Of a stretch of 58,170 nt of DNA, positions 53,524 through 58,170 are shown one piece after another. The position numbers were made by a program, and so were the translations under genes. Source of the stretch: Campylobacter ureolyticus ACS-301-V-Sch3b. Lineage in GTDB: Bacteria; Campylobacterota; Campylobacteria; Campylobacterales; Campylobacteraceae. The notes beneath the pieces were generated by a model. That model worked only from the letters and a program-made list of their open reading frames with translations. It made no database searches and had not been told where the DNA came from. The number at the start of each line of letters is the position of its first letter. Positions within the stretch are counted from its first letter, which is position 1. The stretch is taken from assembly GCF_000413435.1 (NCBI RefSeq), contig NZ_KE340326.1, positions 451,726 to 509,895 of the forward strand, written 5' to 3'.

Positions 53524-54227
53524 TATTCATCATATACCCAGCAATTTTTGTTTATTTTATCATTTTTATAATATTTTGGTTTGCAAAAATTCGATGTGTT
53601 TTGTTTACAAAATTTATAATTACTTTTTTGCATTTGTACTGAATTTGGATTTTTTGTATACAAATTATCATATGTTTTTTTATCTATCATAGTCATTGTA
53701 ATGCCTTGATTCCAATCTTCTATATTATAAAAATTTGTAGGGCATGTATATTTAACTTTAATATCTGTATATTTACTTGTTTTGAGTAATTTGCAACTCT
53801 CTGGCAAATTTGGATTAATTCTTGCATGAGTTGCAATTTTTCTTTTTCTCATTCTTTCACCAACATATTCTATTTTATACTTATATTCTACCCTTGTATT
53901 TAAATACTCAATATTGCAAGGCTCAGAAATATAGACTAATATATCATCTCTTAATCTTTTAAATTCAGTATCTTTTTGATCCGCACCATCTGTTGGACAT
54001 AATTTTAAAAATGATTTTCTTGCATTTATTGTATCTTCCCATTTTCTTTCTTTTATTGAAAAAAATCTATCCAGCGATGGCTGACATTCTCCAGGTTTTA
54101 CACTACTGCTCAAGCATAAAATTGCTTCACAAGATAGTTTTACATCTCCTGTTAATTCTCCAGCATTTGTAAAGCTTACTAGGGCAATACTGCCCATTAA
54201 AGCCTTTAAAATTATATTTTTTTTCAT
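53523..54227 (-). CDS. trbM: TrbM-family periplasmic protein
   Basis: 234 residues. Signal peptide (MKKNIILKALMGSIALVSFTNA), then the TrbM core LSCEAILCLSSSVKPGECQP followed by SLDRFFSIKERKW, with many paired cysteines. TrbM (also KikA-like) proteins belong to conjugation systems but their role is not firmly known. It overlaps the upstream gene by 4 bp. Confidence 0.85.
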   Translation of the reverse strand: MKKNIILKALMGSIALVSFTNAGELTGDVKLSCEAILCLSSSVKPGECQPSLDRFFSIKERKWEDTINARKSFLKLCPTDGADQKDTEFKRLRDDILVYISEPCNIEYLNTRVEYKYKIEYVGERMRKRKIATHARINPNLPESCKLLKTSKYTDIKVKYTCPTNFYNIEDWNQGITMTMIDKKTYDNLYTKNPNSVQMQKSNYKFCKQNTSNFCKPKYYKNDKINKNCWVYDE

Positions 54228-54673
54228 CTTTCTAACTCCTTTTGAGATGTTTTATTTTTATTTGATTGCTGTTCCCAAGTTTTAATAAAATCTTTTTCTA
54301 TTTTTTTATGCAGTTTTGGATAGCTGTGTATAAATCTATCATGATTTATATCTGCATTTTTAATTTTGTTATATGCTTTTACAAAGTTATATTTTTTTCT
54401 AATATCTTCGTAAAGTTCTTTTTCTGCATCCATTTGCTTTAAATTTGTTGTTATGGATACATTAAAAAGTTTATTTAAGAATTTTATATCTTTTTCTTCT
54501 GCGTCTTTGTTTTTTATTATTAAATTTAAATATTTATTTCTTTCTTGTTCGTTAAAATTAAAAACATCAGCTAAGGTTTTGCCTAGTTTATAATTCATCT
54601 CTTTATCTTTTTGTTTTGTTGTTTTGTTTGAGTTTATATAGTTTTCATATTCTTTTTTGGAATTTTCAAGCAT
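54224..54673 (-). CDS. Helical protein with C-terminal FxxxYPK module (A)
   Basis: 149 residues, charged and helical. The C-terminus INHDRFIHSYPKLHKKIEKD matches module B in the 308-residue protein and, more loosely, module C in the 375-residue protein. It ends KTSQKELER. The start overlaps the stop of a 32-codon frame upstream. Function unknown. Confidence 0.7.
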   Translation of the reverse strand: MLENSKKEYENYINSNKTTKQKDKEMNYKLGKTLADVFNFNEQERNKYLNLIIKNKDAEEKDIKFLNKLFNVSITTNLKQMDAEKELYEDIRKKYNFVKAYNKIKNADINHDRFIHSYPKLHKKIEKDFIKTWEQQSNKNKTSQKELER

Positions 54674-54764
54674 TTTTCTTTTTTTGAATTGGCGTTAAAA
54701 GGGGTGATAGTTTTTTTAACTCTTCTACTTCTTTTATTGCTTTTTCATAATTAAGCGTTTTCAT
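54666..54764 (-). CDS. Possible 32-residue coupling ORF
   Basis: MKTLNYEKAIKEVEELKKLS then PLLTPIQ and a Lys-rich end. It fills the gap between virB5 and the module A gene and its stop overlaps the next ATG by 8 bp, as if for translational coupling. Weak ribosome site. Confidence 0.4.
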   Translation of the reverse strand: MKTLNYEKAIKEVEELKKLSPLLTPIQKKKNA

Positions 54765-54776
54765 TATTTAAAATTT

Positions 54777-55766
54777 CTACTTATTCATAAACATAAATTT
54801 AGGTAGTCCTAGCTCATCTTTTGGCAATTTTCTTTTTTCAGGTTGAAATAAATCATCATTTCTTTTATATTCAACTACTTTTTGTTTAAAACTGTTTTCA
54901 TCTAAATTTTTAAAATTTGCATCATTACTCATTTGTCTGCCTGATGCTATGGTGCTTGTATAATTTATATTTAGTTCATATTGTTGCTGTAAATTCTCTA
55001 AAATTTTAATTAAAATTGAGTTTGTAAGTGCTTGGGCTTGTTTTTGATTATTTGCCTTTCCTAGCTGTTTTGAAAGCTTTTTTAAATCATCTTTCATTTT
55101 AGCTCTTGAGTATGGATTTGTTTTATCTGCATTGTTAAATGTATCTTCAAAGCTTAGAAGCATATTTGTTCTTTTTATATTGTCTCGCTCTTGCAAAAAT
55201 CTTTCAGCGTTTTTAATATTATCAATTTGAGTTTGTAAATTTGCTCTTTCTATTGGATCTATTGTTTTTTCCATTTTTGTTGTAATTTCTTCTATTGTTT
55301 TGCTTATATTTGCCCCATCTCTTAGTGCATATGTACAACGATTGACTTTGTCTTTTATTGTAACTGAGCTTTTTTTAATAGATATTCCAAAAAAACTACT
55401 ATTTTTTTCCAAAAAGGAACAAGCAGTTTGTACTCTCGCAATATTTTTCATAACATCTTGTGGTATATTATTTACATCATCGTAAATGCTTTGCATTTGA
55501 TTTATCATTTCTTGTGCATCGCCTAATATTTCATATACATCATTCATATCTACACCAAATTCTTTCATTTGCTTTTCAAAATTTAGAGTATCTTTTACCA
55601 TTTGCTCGTATTGTTTTATCTGCTCTGCATAGTCTTTTAGCGTTTGTGTATATCCCAATACTGCTTGGGCAATTGCAGCAACATCAATTGTTGGTATTCC
55701 ACTTGCATTTGCATTGCCTAAAAAAATTGTAATTGATGCAATTACTGATATAGCTGTTTTTTTCAT
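54777..55766 (-). CDS. virB5: Minor pilus protein VirB5/TrbJ family
   Basis: 329 residues. Signal peptide (MKKTAISVIASITIFLGNANA). Helical body with AQAVLGYTQTLKDYAEQIKQ, typical of TrbJ/VirB5, and a mid pair of cysteines (VQTACSF and NRCTY) that may form a disulfide. VirB5 sits at the pilus tip. It overlaps the upstream gene by 4 bp and is about 8 kb from the main virB operon. Confidence 0.85.
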   Translation of the reverse strand: MKKTAISVIASITIFLGNANASGIPTIDVAAIAQAVLGYTQTLKDYAEQIKQYEQMVKDTLNFEKQMKEFGVDMNDVYEILGDAQEMINQMQSIYDDVNNIPQDVMKNIARVQTACSFLEKNSSFFGISIKKSSVTIKDKVNRCTYALRDGANISKTIEEITTKMEKTIDPIERANLQTQIDNIKNAERFLQERDNIKRTNMLLSFEDTFNNADKTNPYSRAKMKDDLKKLSKQLGKANNQKQAQALTNSILIKILENLQQQYELNINYTSTIASGRQMSNDANFKNLDENSFKQKVVEYKRNDDLFQPEKRKLPKDELGLPKFMFMNK

Positions 55767-56689
55767 AATTCTATACCTTTGTCATTATTTTTTTCTTGTT
55801 TTTGAAATTTTAAGTAAGCTTCTTCTAGCTTTTTTGTTGCTTTTGGATAGTGCTTTTTAAATCTTTGCGTATTGATTTCATTACCTTCTTTTATTGCATG
55901 ATTCATTCTTGTGTCGCCTGATCCATTTTCTAATTGATGATAAGAGCTTACTAGTTGATTTATGTTGCTAGTGTTTTGAACCATTTGAAAAAAATCTTTT
56001 TCTTTATTCATCATTTTTAGTTCTTGATTTGCTTCCTTATAGAGAGAATAGTTGTTTTCTTTAAATAAGTTCATTAGCTTTTCATCTTCTTTGTTTGGTG
56101 TTAAAATCTTTTTAGTTGGATCATCTTCACTAAACTCTGTTCTTTGACTTATGCTTTTTAGTGGTTCTTCGATTTCTTTTATTTTATTCATATATTTGTT
56201 TTCTTTTGTGGCGTCATAATCATGTGCTTTTGCTAATGCATAATTTAGTCCTACATAGGCATCTTTTTGCTGTAAAAAATCATTATCATTTGATTGTTTA
56301 TAGTTATTTATTTCTTTTTCAAGCATTTTTCTTTTATCTACTGGGTTCATTTCGTTTTCCTTTGTTTTTTCAAGTTCCATTACTCTGTGTTTTAATTTAG
56401 ACATTTTTTCTACAAATTCACACCTTTTTTCGTATGGTGCATTTGTTTTTATAGAATATTCTTTATCGGCTTTAAGCCATATATTTTCCATAACAATATC
56501 AAAATCCTTTATTCCGTTGTAGTCAATATTCCACCAAAAACCTTTTTTTGGGTTTTTATCGTCACTTACTCCAACGAAAATATTTTCTTTTTTTCCAATG
56601 TTAATATATTCTCCATCTACAACTTTTAAACCAACTTCTTTTGCTATTTTTATATGCTCTTGATTTATTCTTTCTTTATTTTCAATCAT
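55763..56689 (-). CDS. Charged protein with C-terminal FxxxYPK module (B)
   Basis: 308 residues from the ATG preceded by AGGGAG, 10 nt upstream; an ATG 17 codons earlier overlaps the upstream gene. The N-terminal half has GFWWNIDYNGIKDFDIVMEN. The C-terminus is INTQRFKKHYPKATKKLEEA, like proteins A and C, ending NNDKGIEL. It overlaps virB5 by 4 bp. No family recognised. Confidence 0.75.
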   Translation of the reverse strand: MIENKERINQEHIKIAKEVGLKVVDGEYINIGKKENIFVGVSDDKNPKKGFWWNIDYNGIKDFDIVMENIWLKADKEYSIKTNAPYEKRCEFVEKMSKLKHRVMELEKTKENEMNPVDKRKMLEKEINNYKQSNDNDFLQQKDAYVGLNYALAKAHDYDATKENKYMNKIKEIEEPLKSISQRTEFSEDDPTKKILTPNKEDEKLMNLFKENNYSLYKEANQELKMMNKEKDFFQMVQNTSNINQLVSSYHQLENGSGDTRMNHAIKEGNEINTQRFKKHYPKATKKLEEAYLKFQKQEKNNDKGIEL

Positions 56690-56693
56690 ATAT

Positions 56694-57821
56694 TTATAAC
56701 TCCCTTGATCTATCATTTTCTTTATTTTTTGTTTTATCAAGTATTTTTTCTTTTGTTTTTTCCAATGTTTGATTTACTTCTTTATACATTTTTGGATATG
56801 CGTTTTTAAAATTTGGAGTTTCTTTATCTATTGTTTCCATCATGTCTTTTATCTTATAGTAGCCTTTGATATCAAGTCCTTTATTTTTTTCTTTTTCGTA
56901 TGTTGTTCTTAATTTTGCATAATTTGAGCGTTCTTTTTCTATATCATCAATTCCACTTTTGACTTTTTTTCTCTCACTATAAACTTCTTTTACCAAATCA
57001 CCCACTGCTTCTTTAAATTTTGGACTATCAAACGCAAGTTCTAGTTTTTCTTGTCTTTGTCTTGATCTTACTTCGCTTTCTTCTTTTCCTTGTTTTTGAA
57101 GAATTTCTAAACTTCTATCAAGTTCTTGGAGTGCAGATATTATTCCATTTACCCCATTCGTATTCATTAAATTATCAATTGCATTATTGAAATTTGCTTC
57201 TAGCTTTGATTGTTTATCTTTTAATTCTTCTAATTCTTTTTGGTGTTGAAGTTCTAATTCATCAGCTTTTTTACTCCAATCTATTTGTTCTGCTTCTGTT
57301 TCTTGTTTGTTTTGTGTATTTTCTTTGTTCATTTCTGTTTTATTATTTATTTCTTTTTCTTTTTTGTCTTGATCTTCTTTTATGGTCTGTTCTTTTTCTT
57401 TTATTTGTTCATCTATTTTTTCTTTTTCTTTTAAAATGTCTAGGCTTTCTTTTAAAAATTCATCTTTTTCTATTTTGTCTAAGCCATTTTTTAAATATTC
57501 GCTTTTTTCTTTTGTTCCATTAAATTCTATAATCTCTTCTTGTTTTTGTTTGATTTGTTCATCTATTTTTTCTTTTTCGTCAAGCGAATTTAATGCTTCT
57601 TTAGCGTTTTGAGATAAATTTTCATCTGATTTGTTTAAATTTGTTTGAATTTCTTTTTGTTTTTCTTCATTTTCTTCCAGTTCTGATTTTTGTTTTTCAT
57701 TTTTTTTAATTTTTTCTTGTGGTTTATGACTTTGAAATGCTTCACTTATGCCCATATCCATCTCTTGTTCGGCTAAATAGCCCCATTCTGAAAGTTGTTC
57801 TTGTGTTAAATCATCAGCCAT
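56694..57821 (-). CDS. Long coiled-coil protein with C-terminal FxxxYPK-like module (C)
   Basis: 375 residues from the ATG preceded by AAAGGA (the TTG six codons earlier is not favoured). Most of residues 40-200 is Glu/Lys coiled coil with repeated KEKIDEQIKQKQEEIIE and KEKIDEQIKEKEQTIKE units. A C-terminal helical part has TPNFKNAYPKMYKEVNQTLE, matching modules A and B, and ends NDRSREL. Unknown function. Confidence 0.75.
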   Translation of the reverse strand: MADDLTQEQLSEWGYLAEQEMDMGISEAFQSHKPQEKIKKNEKQKSELEENEEKQKEIQTNLNKSDENLSQNAKEALNSLDEKEKIDEQIKQKQEEIIEFNGTKEKSEYLKNGLDKIEKDEFLKESLDILKEKEKIDEQIKEKEQTIKEDQDKKEKEINNKTEMNKENTQNKQETEAEQIDWSKKADELELQHQKELEELKDKQSKLEANFNNAIDNLMNTNGVNGIISALQELDRSLEILQKQGKEESEVRSRQRQEKLELAFDSPKFKEAVGDLVKEVYSERKKVKSGIDDIEKERSNYAKLRTTYEKEKNKGLDIKGYYKIKDMMETIDKETPNFKNAYPKMYKEVNQTLEKTKEKILDKTKNKENDRSREL

Positions 57822-57839
57822 TTTCAAGTCCTTTTTCAA

Positions 57840-58170
57840 TTATTAACTATTTAGATTATTTTACTATCATTAAAATTTAAATTGGCTGTAAAAAATGCCA
57901 CACAAAAATACCATTAATTATAAAAGTAAGCTCACAAATGCCTTTAAAATTAAAAATAAAATTCTTTTTGTGTCCTTTTCCTTACTTTTTATTTTAAATT
58001 GCAAAAATACCCCTTTAAATTGATTTAAATGCGTATTTTGTTTTATAAACAGCATTAATATTTTAAATATTACTACCTATAACGATATTTTTAAGAAAAT
58101 TTTAAGAATTGCCTTAAAATTTTAATCTAAACTTAAATACAAAATCTATTTTTGTCTCTTACTAAAAATT
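57840..58170. other. Gene-free right end
   Basis: 331 bp up to the window edge, very A/T-rich. It probably holds the promoter of the 57.8-52.3 kb operon, with a minus-strand TAGTAAAAT near 57860. No open frame, tRNA or clear repeat of R1-R4 was seen. Confidence 0.5.

Noticed and set aside
57840..58170. A fifth R repeat at the right edge
   Set aside because: A/T-rich like the others but the conserved core ACATTTTGTAATTTTTTGA is absent.

Overview
The window is AT-rich bacterial DNA and almost certainly comes from a Campylobacter species. From memory, the order trxB-trxA-yraN-hom-aminotransferase-secreted protein-HTH membrane protein-rlmB-rsmI-rpmE-rsmE-membrane protein-queD-queE-moaA-(small gene)-ubiA matches the C. 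jejuni Cj0146c to Cj0164c block. A HugZ/ChuZ-type haem oxygenase and a TorA-like reductase with a monohaem cytochrome c also fit. I cannot name the species.

Region 1 (1 to about 24.5 kb) is chromosomal and nearly all on the minus strand. It starts with the 5' part of a subtilisin-type autotransporter, cut by the window edge inside a PGTE tetrapeptide repeat. Then come a zinc metallopeptidase, ilvD (the only plus-strand gene here), purF, dapB, hugZ, torA with its cytochrome, the thioredoxin pair, and the conserved housekeeping block ending at ubiA. Several clean hairpin terminators separate the units. A 295-bp fold-back sequence lies between a small membrane protein gene and ubiA.

Region 2 (about 24.6 kb to the right edge) is plasmid-derived: a conjugative plasmid, an integrated plasmid, or an ICE-like element. 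It begins abruptly 95 bp upstream of ubiA with a Rep_3 replication initiator. A partition operon follows (parA, a putative partner, a MazG-like protein, a DUF3560 protein). Next is a long minus-strand conjugation operon, listed here from right to left in transcription order: virB2, virB3, virB4, virB7 (a 40-residue lipoprotein), virB8, virB9, virB10, a coiled-coil gene, virB11, mobC, virD4, then ArdC-like antirestriction, virB6, topoisomerase, an EcoRI-family DNA methyltransferase and ssb. The relaxase gene is divergent from virB2, and the spacer between them is a candidate oriT.

Further right are cargo and toxin-antitoxin modules (RelE/ParE type, and MntA/HepT with small unknown genes), a toprim primase-like gene, trbM, virB5 and three proteins that share a C-terminal FxxxYPK module.

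The most unusual structure is a family of four ~280-bp repeats (R1 to R4), all in the same orientation. Three of them end exactly at a TATAAT promoter box and each separates two cargo modules. The fourth, R2, has lost its promoter and abuts the relaxase gene. The relaxase plus R2 lie between two identical 73-bp copies of a toxin-gene 3' end, one of which has replaced the relaxase 5' end. This suggests that the cargo modules move by recombination between shared promoter cassettes. No transposase, integrase, tRNA, rRNA or CRISPR array was seen.
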